Part shown: positions 16,640-25,654 of the stretch, in pieces
How the letters are laid out: every line of letters starts with the position of its first letter
Position numbering within the stretch: the stretch's first letter is position 1
Source of the DNA: a virus
IMG/VR virus record: IMGVR_UViG_3300028706_000021
Span: 1-36,329 of that record
Direction: 5' to 3' (one strand)
Length of the DNA stretch: 36,329 nt
The notes under the pieces: model-generated
What the model was told of the DNA's origin: nothing
The model's database searches: none
The model's input: only the letters and a program-made list of their open reading frames with translations
Translations under genes and position numbers: made by a program

Positions 16640-17493
16640 TGGGAGGCGGAGGCGCGTGGAAAGAAAACCATAAGGGAATCCTAGATCACGCTAGGGATTT
16701 ACACTACGATCATGTCCCCGGTATAACCCTACCAGCCGCTGACGCAAGTAAAGAAACTTGGACTACCGCTATGGATGCCTTCAATGATTGGAAGGCTAGA
16801 GAGAGAGCGAAGGAGGCATCAGGTCAGGCATGGTGGCAGACCTATAAAGGCGGTGATGAAGGTGGTGGTGGTGGTGGAACACCCCCGGGTGGGGGAACAG
16901 GCCCACCTGATTGGGATAACCCCGATCCCGGCACTGGTACAGGCCCATACCCTGATTCCAATATATATTTCCCCATGCTCGTCCCTGAATACAACGACCC
17001 TAAAGCGCAGGACTGGTCACAGTATATGCCACAAGGACAATCAGGACTACTCTACCAGCCTTGGAGTCAAGAGTATGGCGAGCAGTTTGTTCAGCCTAAT
17101 ATATGGGATTATCAACCCCCTGAATTGAAGGTGGGTAGACCACAGTATTATCAGAACCCTCTAGGCATAATGGACGTAGTAGACTATGTGCCGCCTAGCG
17201 AGTCTACTACTACTAACCCCAATGACGATCCGGGTAGTCAGACTGATGGCACTGGCGGTAGTACGGGGGGTGATGAAGATAACATAGATAATATGGGAAA
17301 TACGCTGGGGCTGTTTCCGGGGGATCAAGGTTATCTCTTGGGGATGGCGATTGCGGCTGCAAAGGCAGCCGCTGCTGAGGCGGCTGATCGACTTGGCGGC
17401 GATTCGCATGACAATGGGAATGACACTGGGGATTCTGGAGGCCATCACGGTGGTGCGGAAGGTGGCGCTGGTGGCGGTCATTCTAATAAATAG
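16639..17493 (+). CDS. Gly/Pro/Asp-rich virion protein
   Basis: A 284-residue low-complexity protein. The first 75 residues look helical (ARDLHYDHVPGITLPA, then TAMDAFNDWKARERAKEA). A Gly/Pro/Asp linker follows (about 75-110), then a Tyr/Gln/Pro region with NIWDYQPPELKVG, an Ala-rich helix near residues 237-252, and a His/Gly tail rich in Asp. No family is recognised. It overlaps the previous stop (TAATG) and shares bulk composition with that neighbour, suggesting a shared role in the virion. Confidence 0.55.
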   Translation: MGGGGAWKENHKGILDHARDLHYDHVPGITLPAADASKETWTTAMDAFNDWKARERAKEASGQAWWQTYKGGDEGGGGGGTPPGGGTGPPDWDNPDPGTGTGPYPDSNIYFPMLVPEYNDPKAQDWSQYMPQGQSGLLYQPWSQEYGEQFVQPNIWDYQPPELKVGRPQYYQNPLGIMDVVDYVPPSESTTTNPNDDPGSQTDGTGGSTGGDEDNIDNMGNTLGLFPGDQGYLLGMAIAAAKAAAAEAADRLGGDSHDNGNDTGDSGGHHGGAEGGAGGGHSNK

Positions 17494-17504
17494 AGGAATA
17501 TAAT

Positions 17505-18584
17505 ATGGGCGGCGGAACACAAGTAAGCACATCAACCACGGCTCCGTGGGAGGAACAGATACCCTACTTAACGTCAGGGTTTAGGGCGGCTAAAGACCTC
17601 TACAATAAAGGAGTACCCGAATACTATCCGGGTGAAACCCTTGCTGGATTTGACCCTGCCCAGACAGCGGCTCAGAAGGCCACCCTTGGGTATGCAATGG
17701 GGCCGAGAGCGGGGGGAATGCAAGCAGGTGCAGAGGGTGCGCTTATGCGTAGCCTTGGTGGTCATACAGGCTTTAACCCCTATCAAACCTACGACCTGTT
17801 AGCAGGTAACGTTAGGCAAGGGCCGGGTACACCATATAGGGCGATGGAAAACGCTCTAACTCAGGGTGTGATAGGCAACCTACAGAAGAACATACTCCCC
17901 GGAGTACGACAGCAGCAGGTGCAGTATCAACCCGGAGGCTCAAGCAGAGCAGGGTTAATGCAGGACAGGGCGGTAACAGATGCAGTACAGTCTGGCCTAA
18001 CCAAGCCTCTCGCAGATATGTATAGCAGCGCCTATAACACTGCTCAAGGTATGAGACTGCCAGCCGCTAATCAGATCATCGGTCAGCAGCAGTTCGGTCA
18101 GCAGCAGTATCCCAACACCATGAATGCCCCGCTATCTATGTATAATGCTATGGGTAAGGTAGGGGCAGATCGTAGAGCGATGACGCAATCCGCTATAGAC
18201 CGTGACATGGCTCGATACGAGTATCAGGCTAACGCTCCTATGAACGCACTACGAAACTATATGGCTATGGTGACTGGGGACTACGGGTCTACAGGAACAC
18301 AGACTACACCGGGGCCAAGTGGGTTAAGCCAGATAGGTCAGATAGCAGGTATAGCATCTACATTGTTCGGAATGTCTGATGTCAGACTAAAAGATAATGT
18401 AACTCACATAGGTATAGACAGGGGATATAATATCTACTCTTGGGACTGGAACGAGAAAGCCTTAGAGTTAGGGGTTGATACCCCAACCTACGGAGTGATG
18501 GCTCAGGAAGTTCTTGAGACTAATCCTGATGCAGTAGAACTCATGGATAATGGGTACTACGCTGTCAACTACGGAGAACTATAA
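17505..18584 (+). CDS. Virion protein with C-terminal S74 intramolecular chaperone domain
   Basis: A 359-residue protein. The first 280 residues are Gly/Gln/Ala rich with many short helices (APWEEQIPYLTSGFRAAKDL, then QYQPGGSSRAGLMQDRAV). The last 69 residues form an S74-type domain: S-D-V-R-L-K at 291-296, then IYSWDWNEKA, then YGVMAQEVL. In endosialidase-type chaperones the Ser and the Lys five residues on form the self-cleaving dyad; both are present (Ser291, Lys296). The domain is short compared with fibre chaperones. A GAGGAATATAAT binding region precedes the ATG. The gene is not adjacent to the fibre, so the chaperone probably serves its own N-terminal part. Confidence 0.7.
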   Translation: MGGGTQVSTSTTAPWEEQIPYLTSGFRAAKDLYNKGVPEYYPGETLAGFDPAQTAAQKATLGYAMGPRAGGMQAGAEGALMRSLGGHTGFNPYQTYDLLAGNVRQGPGTPYRAMENALTQGVIGNLQKNILPGVRQQQVQYQPGGSSRAGLMQDRAVTDAVQSGLTKPLADMYSSAYNTAQGMRLPAANQIIGQQQFGQQQYPNTMNAPLSMYNAMGKVGADRRAMTQSAIDRDMARYEYQANAPMNALRNYMAMVTGDYGSTGTQTTPGPSGLSQIGQIAGIASTLFGMSDVRLKDNVTHIGIDRGYNIYSWDWNEKALELGVDTPTYGVMAQEVLETNPDAVELMDNGYYAVNYGEL

Positions 18585-18991
18585 TGGATGAGGATATTAC
18601 ACTACAGGAAATCTTGCGAAGACTGGCTGAAGAGAATCCAAATATATACCCTGAGACACCATCATGGATGTCGCCATTCACTAGAGGCGGTATTGGGCTA
18701 AAGGAATATGGGCCGCCACCTGAGTCTTTTTATCCTAACCAAATAGGTATTCCACCTTCAGGGCCGCAAGTTGCTGTGGAAAATTATGAAGCACAGAATC
18801 CTGTTAAAGAGGAAGAGCCAAAGGCTGATGATGATGACTACCTCAATCAACTGATGATGGCTGCTCTAATGAAGGGTGGTAAGAAGGGTAAGATGGGGCA
18901 GTTGGCTGGAGCATCTGGTGGAGATATACCCTTCGGTGATGCTTGGTCAATGAGAGCGCCTTGGGAAAAGGATTACAGGTACTTATCATGA
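18584..18991 (+). CDS. Acidic small virion-region protein
   Basis: A 135-residue protein of unknown family, started by a TAATG overlap. The N-terminus is helical (EDITLQEILRRLAEENP), the middle Pro/Tyr rich, and then comes an acidic patch (KEEEPKADDDDYLNQLMMAALMKGGKKGK) split by Met-rich and Lys/Gly segments. No signal peptide or membrane helix is seen. Position between two Gly/Gln-rich virion proteins suggests it is part of the internal or tail-tip structure. Its stop overlaps the next start as ATGA. Confidence 0.55.
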   Translation: MDEDITLQEILRRLAEENPNIYPETPSWMSPFTRGGIGLKEYGPPPESFYPNQIGIPPSGPQVAVENYEAQNPVKEEEPKADDDDYLNQLMMAALMKGGKKGKMGQLAGASGGDIPFGDAWSMRAPWEKDYRYLS

Positions 18992-20202
18992 ATTTTGTTG
19001 ACCTCCTAAAGAAATCTTTTATGAATAGTTGGACGGGTGGTTCGTCCATTGATCCAAGTACAGGTAAAATTGGAAAGCCTAATAGGTATCATGGCAAGGG
19101 TACGTTTGAAGACTTTGAGTTCAAAGATATATTCGATAATGACCGGTGGGTTAGAGAAGATATAGGTGATCCTAATCCTAAAAGCGATAGGCAGATGCAG
19201 ACGAGTTACTATATACCTAGACAAACCGGGGAGAGTCTACGATCTTCTATGGATGATGCGTCCCCTATACAAGAGCCTTCGCCAACTAAACCGGTGCTGG
19301 ATTTAGATATATCTTCTGGTAGAATACCTATTGATAGCCGTAGTATACCGGGCAACAGATGGAATGGGGCAAGAATCCCTGACCCAAGACGGCCTACTGC
19401 GATTGCGAGACCTCCTCATAGACAAATAGGGCAGCGGCCACCAACGCCATTGTTAGGTCAACAGGGCAATCTCAGGACTAGGTTAACCGGCCCTCCTTCT
19501 TCAAGACCTCCTGTTACCGGGCCATATAACCCTCAAAGCATAGATAGTTTTGCTGAGTACGATCAGCAAAGGCAGAGGGAGATGGCACGAAGACAGGCTA
19601 TTCAGAACCAGCGAAGAACTATAAGGGTTCCTCAAGATAAGAATACAGCAGAGGCTATGCGTAGGGCTATGAGCGGTTACGGCCACAGAATTAGCAACCC
19701 TCTAAAGACAACTCCTTCATGGAATATAGACGAGGTTATGCGGCAGCGATCATCGCCGCCTTCTTCACAAGGAATCCCTCGAACAACTGGCGCTCCTAGA
19801 GGAATTGCTGCGGCATTAGAACAGTATCGGCCAAGCCTTCAGTCTCAAGGGGCTATCGCTAATGATAGCGCAAAGAGGTTAGCGATGGATGCTGCAAGTA
19901 TTGCTAGATGGGCTTTCCCAAGAACTGGTTTAGGTGCTGCATTATATTCCCCCGACCTTGGCGATCCTAATGAGGCTGATGCCAATGCACCTTGGAGGAC
20001 AGGTGGCTCTGTCTTTCCTCAAACTCCGGGGCCTCATGATCCAACTGAGAAGATTGTAACAACTCAGGATAGCAAGGGAACTAAGGTCGTGCGAACACAG
20101 CAATACCCCATTAACGATACTAGAAATTCTGGACAAATAATGAACATCGAAAGGTTAAGGGAGATGCTAGGAGAAGCATATTTTAAGAGGTTATTCCAAT
20201 GA
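18988..20202 (+). CDS. Arg/Pro/Gln-rich virion protein
   Basis: A 404-residue protein, unrecognised. I start it at 18988 (ATGAATTTTG, overlapping the previous stop); a longer in-frame version from 18943 would lie inside the previous gene. The N-terminus is a short amphipathic segment (MNFVDLLKKSFMNSWTGG). Residues about 100-300 are disordered-looking and rich in Pro, Arg, Ser and Gln with many RPP and RPPT motifs. The C-terminal 100 residues are more ordered and end LREMLGEAYFKRLFQ. A basic disordered body would suit contact with packaged DNA, but this is only a suggestion. Confidence 0.55.
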   Translation: MNFVDLLKKSFMNSWTGGSSIDPSTGKIGKPNRYHGKGTFEDFEFKDIFDNDRWVREDIGDPNPKSDRQMQTSYYIPRQTGESLRSSMDDASPIQEPSPTKPVLDLDISSGRIPIDSRSIPGNRWNGARIPDPRRPTAIARPPHRQIGQRPPTPLLGQQGNLRTRLTGPPSSRPPVTGPYNPQSIDSFAEYDQQRQREMARRQAIQNQRRTIRVPQDKNTAEAMRRAMSGYGHRISNPLKTTPSWNIDEVMRQRSSPPSSQGIPRTTGAPRGIAAALEQYRPSLQSQGAIANDSAKRLAMDAASIARWAFPRTGLGAALYSPDLGDPNEADANAPWRTGGSVFPQTPGPHDPTEKIVTTQDSKGTKVVRTQQYPINDTRNSGQIMNIERLREMLGEAYFKRLFQ

Positions 20203-21215
20203 ACCCAGCAATACTGAAAGCATTAGTCGAAGCCTTAAAGCAGGGCAAAAGATTGTTAGGTCACACACCTAAACAAGCAGCCACTAAAGCAGGGACAAGA
20301 GTTAAAGGTGTAGGTCGTGTACCTGAAGAAGCAAAGACTCCTATGTGGAGAGGTAGAGCGCCTAAGTCAGGCACCAGTGGCCCCCGTCCTATGACACACG
20401 GTGAGGTGGGGCAACCCCCAGCACTCCCTATGGGTCGGGCTAACCAACTCCTGTATGGCCTTCCTAAGAATAAAAAATGGGGGTATGCCCGTGCTGCTGG
20501 ACTGCTAGGTGCTGGCGCAGTGGGAACCAACATGATTGGGTCAGCATTATTCGGAGGAGAAGATGAGGTAGCCGCTGACGATGCTAAAGCATATCGTCCA
20601 CAGTTCGGAGCCTCTACCCCTGAGTGGAATGCCGGCTCTGAAGTACAGTCGCGAGTAAAGTTTCAGCAATCACAAGATGCTAAGTTCAACAGACAGATGA
20701 AAAAACTTCTTCTCAACTATGGTATAGTTAATCTTGTTAATCCTGATTCGGGTGAGGAGATGCTGAAGATAGGAATGGCTATTTTAAAGCAAGACCTAGA
20801 GGCGAGTGGTGATGCTCGAAAGGCTGAGATATTTGATTCTGTATTCACTCCGGGTAATATGCCTAAGACAGCCAAGACAGCCTACGAGCGAGTGTTAAAA
20901 GCCGGAGGCACACCCGCAGATGCCGCTGAAATATCTGGAGCCTATGTTGATATGCGCCCACCAGCAACCTCGCAGAAGAAAGAGGATGTAGCCGCACAGG
21001 TAATAGCCTCTGTCCAACAGTTGCTTGCCGTAGGTCAAGACAGTCAAGCAAGAAACCTTCTAAGGCAATATATTATGAGCAACCATATCGGAAGAGCGCA
21101 AGACTCCTCTGGTATAGAGCAGCCCATTAATATTCAGGTAGATGAGTGGATGAAGATGTTAGGTGGGGGTGGTGCAAGACCCCGTAACCCCGGGGGAGTA
21201 ACAATAGATGGCTAA
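20199..21215 (+). CDS. Ala/Lys/Gln-rich internal virion-type protein
   Basis: A 338-residue protein, unrecognised. The first 110 residues are basic with Gly/Pro (ALKQGKRLLGHTPKQAATK). A hydrophobic glycine-containing helix at about residues 99-115 (AAGLLGAGAVGTNMIGSALF) could enter a membrane, which would suit a protein ejected into the host envelope. The rest is helical, with YERVLKAGGTPADAAEIS and VIASVQQLLAVGQ. It directly precedes the 1231-residue internal protein and overlaps it by 8 bp, so I expect the two to act together during DNA delivery. Confidence 0.55.
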   Translation: MNPAILKALVEALKQGKRLLGHTPKQAATKAGTRVKGVGRVPEEAKTPMWRGRAPKSGTSGPRPMTHGEVGQPPALPMGRANQLLYGLPKNKKWGYARAAGLLGAGAVGTNMIGSALFGGEDEVAADDAKAYRPQFGASTPEWNAGSEVQSRVKFQQSQDAKFNRQMKKLLLNYGIVNLVNPDSGEEMLKIGMAILKQDLEASGDARKAEIFDSVFTPGNMPKTAKTAYERVLKAGGTPADAAEISGAYVDMRPPATSQKKEDVAAQVIASVQQLLAVGQDSQARNLLRQYIMSNHIGRAQDSSGIEQPINIQVDEWMKMLGGGGARPRNPGGVTIDG

Positions 21216-24200
21216 GGTTAGTTTTAGTTATGAGGGACAGAAGTTTAACGCTACCGTACCTGATGACTTCAAACAACTACCATACGCCACCCAGCAAGAG
21301 AGACTACTGTCTGCTTTAGAGGATAAACATGGTCAAGTAGATACGCCGTGGAAGCAGAACAAGAACGTACTCGACTACCTGTCCATGCTAGAACGTCCTT
21401 TTCAATCCGTAAAGGTTGGAGTGAAGGAGTCATGGTTGGGTTCTAAGTTGCATCAAGCAATGGGAGGTGTAGACCTTACCCCTAACGAGGGATTCTGGAC
21501 AGGCGCACAGCGTGGTCTTATGGGTAATGATGAGATCAGAACCCAAGACTACCTGCCTGAAGATATGAACCCTTATCTAAAAGGTGTGCTTGGATTTATA
21601 GGTGATGTAGCCACTGATCCTCTCACCTATGCTGGCGCAGGTACAGTAAGGGCTATAGGAGGAGGCCTCTCAAAAGCAGGTAAGGCTACTGGCGTAACCC
21701 CTCTGATGAAGTCTGCTGCTGATGCCGCTATGAATGTCAAGGTTGGGTCAAGTGAGGTTGGGCTTGCTGACCTTGGACGCATATTTAATGTAGCGTCAGG
21801 CAAAGGCAAGGCAGTTAAAGGAGAACTTGGAGAGTCCAACAGAATATATAGAGAGCATGAAGAGTTTACTCGCCGCAATCTAACAGGATTAAAAGACTTC
21901 ATTACTGCTAGAGCCAAGGCTACTGGTCAGTCTGAAGACGCTATTGAAAGAGTATTCGTTGAAGCGATGGAGCGTAAGCGTATAGAGGTGAAGGATGCTG
22001 ACGGCAACTTTGAGTACGCTACAGATAGAGAAGGAAACTTTATACCTCTTATAGACAGAGAAACTGGGGATGTTATGGCCGGTTCTGAAGGGGTTATGTA
22101 CAAAAAAGTCTATGGCGATTTCGTTGCTATGGATAAAAAAACTATAGACATCCTCGGAGAAGAGGGGATAGAAAAACTTACTCTATGGTCTAACTACATG
22201 AAGCAACTGGTAGATGAGTCTGCCGCAGCAGGTATGCCTATCCAAGCCTTAGAAGGTAGAGGGTACTTTCCTAGAGTTAGAAACCAAGAAGCAGTAAAAA
22301 GAATGAAGGCGTTGGAGTTAGATGAGTTAGGTCAGGAAGATCAAGCGAAAGCATTGTTCGGAACTAACTACAAGCAGGGTCGGAAACTCTGGGATATGTC
22401 CTCAGAAGATGCCAACATCATGCTGACTAAGAGACTGAATGAAGTATGGAGGGAGAAGGGTCACAGTAGAGACAATCCTTTAACCACGTTCTTTGATATG
22501 TCTCCCGGTCTAGCGTTGGGTACAAGAGCGTTAGTCCAGGCCAAGGCTATACAGAAGAAACACTTTATAGATTCCATTACTGACTCAGGCTATGGTATAG
22601 GCCCACAGATATCACGCGAACGATTGACTGAGTTGAAGGCAGAGTTTCATAAACTATACAATAGACCCGCCTCTAAGGAAGTGACAGATGCCGAAGGCAA
22701 CAAGTCATGGGTGATGGATGAGGAGTTTGCCCAGTTCTCTTATGACAAAACTCTCCATAAAGGAGAGAATGAAATAGGATTATGGCTAAGACAAGGCGAT
22801 AATGGAGAGTGGCTCAAGAGAGAGATCAACCCTTCTTGGGCAGGTAGGTTAGACAATGCCAATGAACAATTCCGATGGGTGAAGGCATCTCCTGAAGACA
22901 TGAAAGGTTCAAGAGCAGTCGAAGGTATCCCCGAAGGATATGTTGACAAGGCTAAACTTGATGAAGCATGGCATATTGCATTCAAGGCTAAGGTGGGAGA
23001 ACAAAGTCTTAGAACTGATGAGTTCCATGATGATGTTGTTGAGATTATTGGTGATATTGAAGGCGCAAGAACCCCATCTTCTATAGGCGAGGCTCTATCA
23101 GAGTATACTATACAGCCTACTACAATAGACTCTTATAAGTTAGCGGCTACCCATGCTGATGCAGTAGTGGAGGCCATGAAGAAAAGTTCCGCAGGTGTAT
23201 TCCACGCTCCTAAGCAGGTGGCGAGACAGATAGAAGATGCTATGGAAGTAATGTCTGGCTCTGCTAAAGGCAATAAAGAAGTGCAGAAGTTCTTAGAACT
23301 CTATGACACAACACAGAACTCATGGAAGGCTTGGACTCTAGGTGTACGTCCTGCCTACCATTCTCGTAACGCTATAGGCAATCTATGGAATGCTTACCTT
23401 GTTACAGGCATGGGAGAGAACATCCCGAAAGCAAGTAAACTATTGTGGGATGCAGGTAGGCTACAGTATTACGCACGATTCAATGGCGACCCTGCCAAAA
23501 GAGCGGAGGTTCTAAGGAACCTTAAAGGTATAAGACTCAAGTCTGAAGAGAGGCCGTCAATAACACCCGGTAAATATCAAGCCAAAGACTACGCTGGTAC
23601 TGGCTACTCTATGGAGAGGCTAGTTAATGAGGCGATACAGCGAGGTGTAACAGCAGGTCACTACTCGGCTGACAACATCCGAGATATGCAAAGAAGTATA
23701 GCCGTTAGAGATGGGAAGGGTACTACATTTGAGAGGACTCTAGGCCCAGAGAACCCGCTTGTTCGGGGAGGCTTTGCTTTTGGTGGGTCAATAGAGGGTA
23801 ACGCTAGGTATGCTGTGTTCATGCACACCATTCAGCAGATTAATAAAGACCCAAGCAAGTATAAGTGGGTGTCTCCTGACGGGTTAGAGCATAGTTTGGC
23901 TGACGCTATCAAGAGTGGTAAGGTTCCTGAAGGATACTTCAAGACTAAGAGTGTTGAGTATAGGGATAGAACTATTAAAGAGTACCACCCTGTGACAGTT
24001 GATGACATGATCTTTGATGTGGCTGGTCGAGAAGTGCAAGGTTCTTTGTTTGACTACTCAGATGTATCAGCCTTCGAGAAGAACTATCTGAAGAGAGCGA
24101 TGCCATTCTACACATGGACAAGGAAGAACATCCCAGTTCAGTTCGAGCATCTCATTAAGAACCCTCAACGGGCAGAGAAACTAGCCATTGCTAAGCAACA

Positions 24201-24903
24201 GTTTGAGCATGAGACAGGTGAGTTAGATCACACTGACTACGGTAAGTTCTGGAGCGAGAGGGTTCCTGTGTTCTTAGGTAATGAAACGGATGGAGTCATA
24301 AAGGCTTTTACCCTGCTCAATCTATTACCAATGGCCGACCTTCAGAGGGTGCATACACCACTCAATCTTATTAACGAGATGGTCAGCCCTATCCCGAAAC
24401 AACTGTTCGAACAGATAGCCAACTACGATTCCTTCATGAAGAGGGAGATCAAAGCCTACCCCGGTGAGACTCATGACTTCATGGGTATCAAGATGGCTCC
24501 CCGCATACACCATCTTGTTAAACTTTTAGTACCCCTAACTGAGATCAATAGACTTAATCCCGCAGGTGTATTTGGTGAGCGCATACTCGACCCCAAGACT
24601 GGCGTTCCGACCAAGCAGACTGATGCTTACTTTGGGTTAGGAGCAGAGAGATCAACATATAAAGATACACAAGAGAGCGCGAGATGGTTAAGATTCTTTA
24701 GTGGCGTTGCAACTTATAATGTAAATCTTGATCGTGACAGATACTTTATGAACAAGAATCTTAGAAAAGATTTGGCTGAACTTAAAGGTAAACTGAAGTG
24801 GGCATTAAGGAAAGGACAGAATAGGAAGGCAGAAGAACTAATGGATTTGATTGAGGCAGTTGAGCATCAAGAAACCACTGACCCATTCGAGAGGAGAACA
24901 TGA
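21208..24903 (+). CDS. Large internal virion (ejection) protein
   Basis: This 1231-residue protein is the largest in the window and is expected to be packaged in the head and released into the cell with the DNA. It begins with a small beta domain (VSFSYEGQKFNATVPDD). Motifs I associate with large internal proteins of marine podoviruses are a WTLGVRPAYHSRNAIGNLWN segment near residue 705, and RAMPFYTWTRKNIPVQFEHL near 962. Gly-rich hydrophobic stretches around residues 130-165 could touch membrane. The C-terminal 90 residues are charged and helical. No peptidoglycan hydrolase motif was found by eye. It overlaps genes on both sides (8 bp and ATGA). Confidence 0.7.
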   Translation: MAKVSFSYEGQKFNATVPDDFKQLPYATQQERLLSALEDKHGQVDTPWKQNKNVLDYLSMLERPFQSVKVGVKESWLGSKLHQAMGGVDLTPNEGFWTGAQRGLMGNDEIRTQDYLPEDMNPYLKGVLGFIGDVATDPLTYAGAGTVRAIGGGLSKAGKATGVTPLMKSAADAAMNVKVGSSEVGLADLGRIFNVASGKGKAVKGELGESNRIYREHEEFTRRNLTGLKDFITARAKATGQSEDAIERVFVEAMERKRIEVKDADGNFEYATDREGNFIPLIDRETGDVMAGSEGVMYKKVYGDFVAMDKKTIDILGEEGIEKLTLWSNYMKQLVDESAAAGMPIQALEGRGYFPRVRNQEAVKRMKALELDELGQEDQAKALFGTNYKQGRKLWDMSSEDANIMLTKRLNEVWREKGHSRDNPLTTFFDMSPGLALGTRALVQAKAIQKKHFIDSITDSGYGIGPQISRERLTELKAEFHKLYNRPASKEVTDAEGNKSWVMDEEFAQFSYDKTLHKGENEIGLWLRQGDNGEWLKREINPSWAGRLDNANEQFRWVKASPEDMKGSRAVEGIPEGYVDKAKLDEAWHIAFKAKVGEQSLRTDEFHDDVVEIIGDIEGARTPSSIGEALSEYTIQPTTIDSYKLAATHADAVVEAMKKSSAGVFHAPKQVARQIEDAMEVMSGSAKGNKEVQKFLELYDTTQNSWKAWTLGVRPAYHSRNAIGNLWNAYLVTGMGENIPKASKLLWDAGRLQYYARFNGDPAKRAEVLRNLKGIRLKSEERPSITPGKYQAKDYAGTGYSMERLVNEAIQRGVTAGHYSADNIRDMQRSIAVRDGKGTTFERTLGPENPLVRGGFAFGGSIEGNARYAVFMHTIQQINKDPSKYKWVSPDGLEHSLADAIKSGKVPEGYFKTKSVEYRDRTIKEYHPVTVDDMIFDVAGREVQGSLFDYSDVSAFEKNYLKRAMPFYTWTRKNIPVQFEHLIKNPQRAEKLAIAKQQFEHETGELDHTDYGKFWSERVPVFLGNETDGVIKAFTLLNLLPMADLQRVHTPLNLINEMVSPIPKQLFEQIANYDSFMKREIKAYPGETHDFMGIKMAPRIHHLVKLLVPLTEINRLNPAGVFGERILDPKTGVPTKQTDAYFGLGAERSTYKDTQESARWLRFFSGVATYNVNLDRDRYFMNKNLRKDLAELKGKLKWALRKGQNRKAEELMDLIEAVEHQETTDPFERRT

Positions 24904-25286
24904 AGAACTTACTACTAGCGATAGCCTTATCCTTTATTGGAACACCTCTGTTAGCAGAAACGGACAGACCAAATGACATGACGGACAAGCAAGTCCCCAT
25001 CATGCTCCACTGTTTCCCAAGTTTCGCTAGAGTGGTTGAACTACTAGGTAGGGACTACCAAGAGGCGCCAGTTATGCTAGCCCACATGAGTCCTACCACA
25101 ACTATGGTATGGTTTACCAATAAGGAGATGTCTACTTCCACACTAGTAGTGACCAAATCCTATAAGGATTCTGAGGAATCCTGCATCATGTGGAATGGAT
25201 CGAGTGGGGCGGGTATGTCATTCAGTTTAAATCCTGAGCCAAACTTCCCAGAGAAAGGAGCAGAAACAAGTTGGAATGAATCCTAA
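24900..25286 (+). CDS. Small secreted (periplasmic) protein
   Basis: A 128-residue protein with a clear Sec-type signal peptide: MKNLL, a hydrophobic core to residue 17, and a likely cut after LLA at residue 19. The mature part has two cysteines (HCFPSF and SCIMW) that could form one disulphide bond, a MVWFTNKEMSTSTLVV segment and a C-terminal GMSFSLNPEP. Small secreted proteins of this plan are frequent near the lysis genes of marine phages. Their function is unknown. The ATG overlaps the previous stop (ATGA) and has GAGGAGA upstream. Confidence 0.65.
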   Translation: MKNLLLAIALSFIGTPLLAETDRPNDMTDKQVPIMLHCFPSFARVVELLGRDYQEAPVMLAHMSPTTTMVWFTNKEMSTSTLVVTKSYKDSEESCIMWNGSSGAGMSFSLNPEPNFPEKGAETSWNES

Positions 25287-25522
25287 TGGAACTTACTATC
25301 TTGATTGATGCGTTGCTAGGCATGATGCTTTTAATCACCGGCTTCGTGCTTAAAAGGATATTTTATTTGTTCGACAACTTGATGAAGGAAGATAAAATCC
25401 TGCATGATCGAATTACTAAAGTGGCAACAGATGCGGTTAGCCGTTCAGAATTGAATGGCGCGATAGATAGAGTCCTTAATAGGATAGATAAGATGGAAGA
25501 ACGATTGATGAGCAAACCATAG
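25286..25522 (+). CDS. Membrane-anchored coiled-coil protein (lysis-region)
   Basis: A 78-residue protein with one N-terminal membrane helix (about residues 5-27, LIDALLGMMLLITGFVLKRI) followed by a charged helical stretch with heptad-like spacing and a basic, Glu-containing end (IDKMEERLMSKP). The plan fits small phage proteins found beside holins, and also resembles a short i-spanin. No catalytic motif is present. It overlaps the previous stop (TAATG). Which lysis role it has cannot be settled from sequence alone. Confidence 0.6.
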   Translation: MELTILIDALLGMMLLITGFVLKRIFYLFDNLMKEDKILHDRITKVATDAVSRSELNGAIDRVLNRIDKMEERLMSKP

Positions 25523-25531
25523 GAGATAATT

Positions 25532-25654
25532 ATGTGGACAAAGTTTCAAGCATTAGAACCCGGAGTGAAGTGGGGCATAGTAATAGTAGTGGCAGTGATA
25601 TTCGTACTGGCCGCAGTTTATGGATCACCCTCGCCCTCTGTTGTTTCGCAGTAG
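25532..25654 (+). CDS. 40-residue membrane peptide, candidate holin-like
   Basis: A short frame with a clear AGGAGATAATT binding region just upstream of its ATG. The product is a Trp-containing N-terminus (MWTKFQALEPG), one membrane helix (about residues 14-30, GIVIVVAVIFVLAAVY) and a short Ser/Pro tail. Its last 85 bp are also read in another frame by the lipoprotein gene beginning at 25570. Single-helix peptides of this size occur as phage lysis or pinholin-type proteins. The evidence is the binding site, the helix and the cluster position. Confidence 0.6.
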   Translation: MWTKFQALEPGVKWGIVIVVAVIFVLAAVYGSPSPSVVSQ

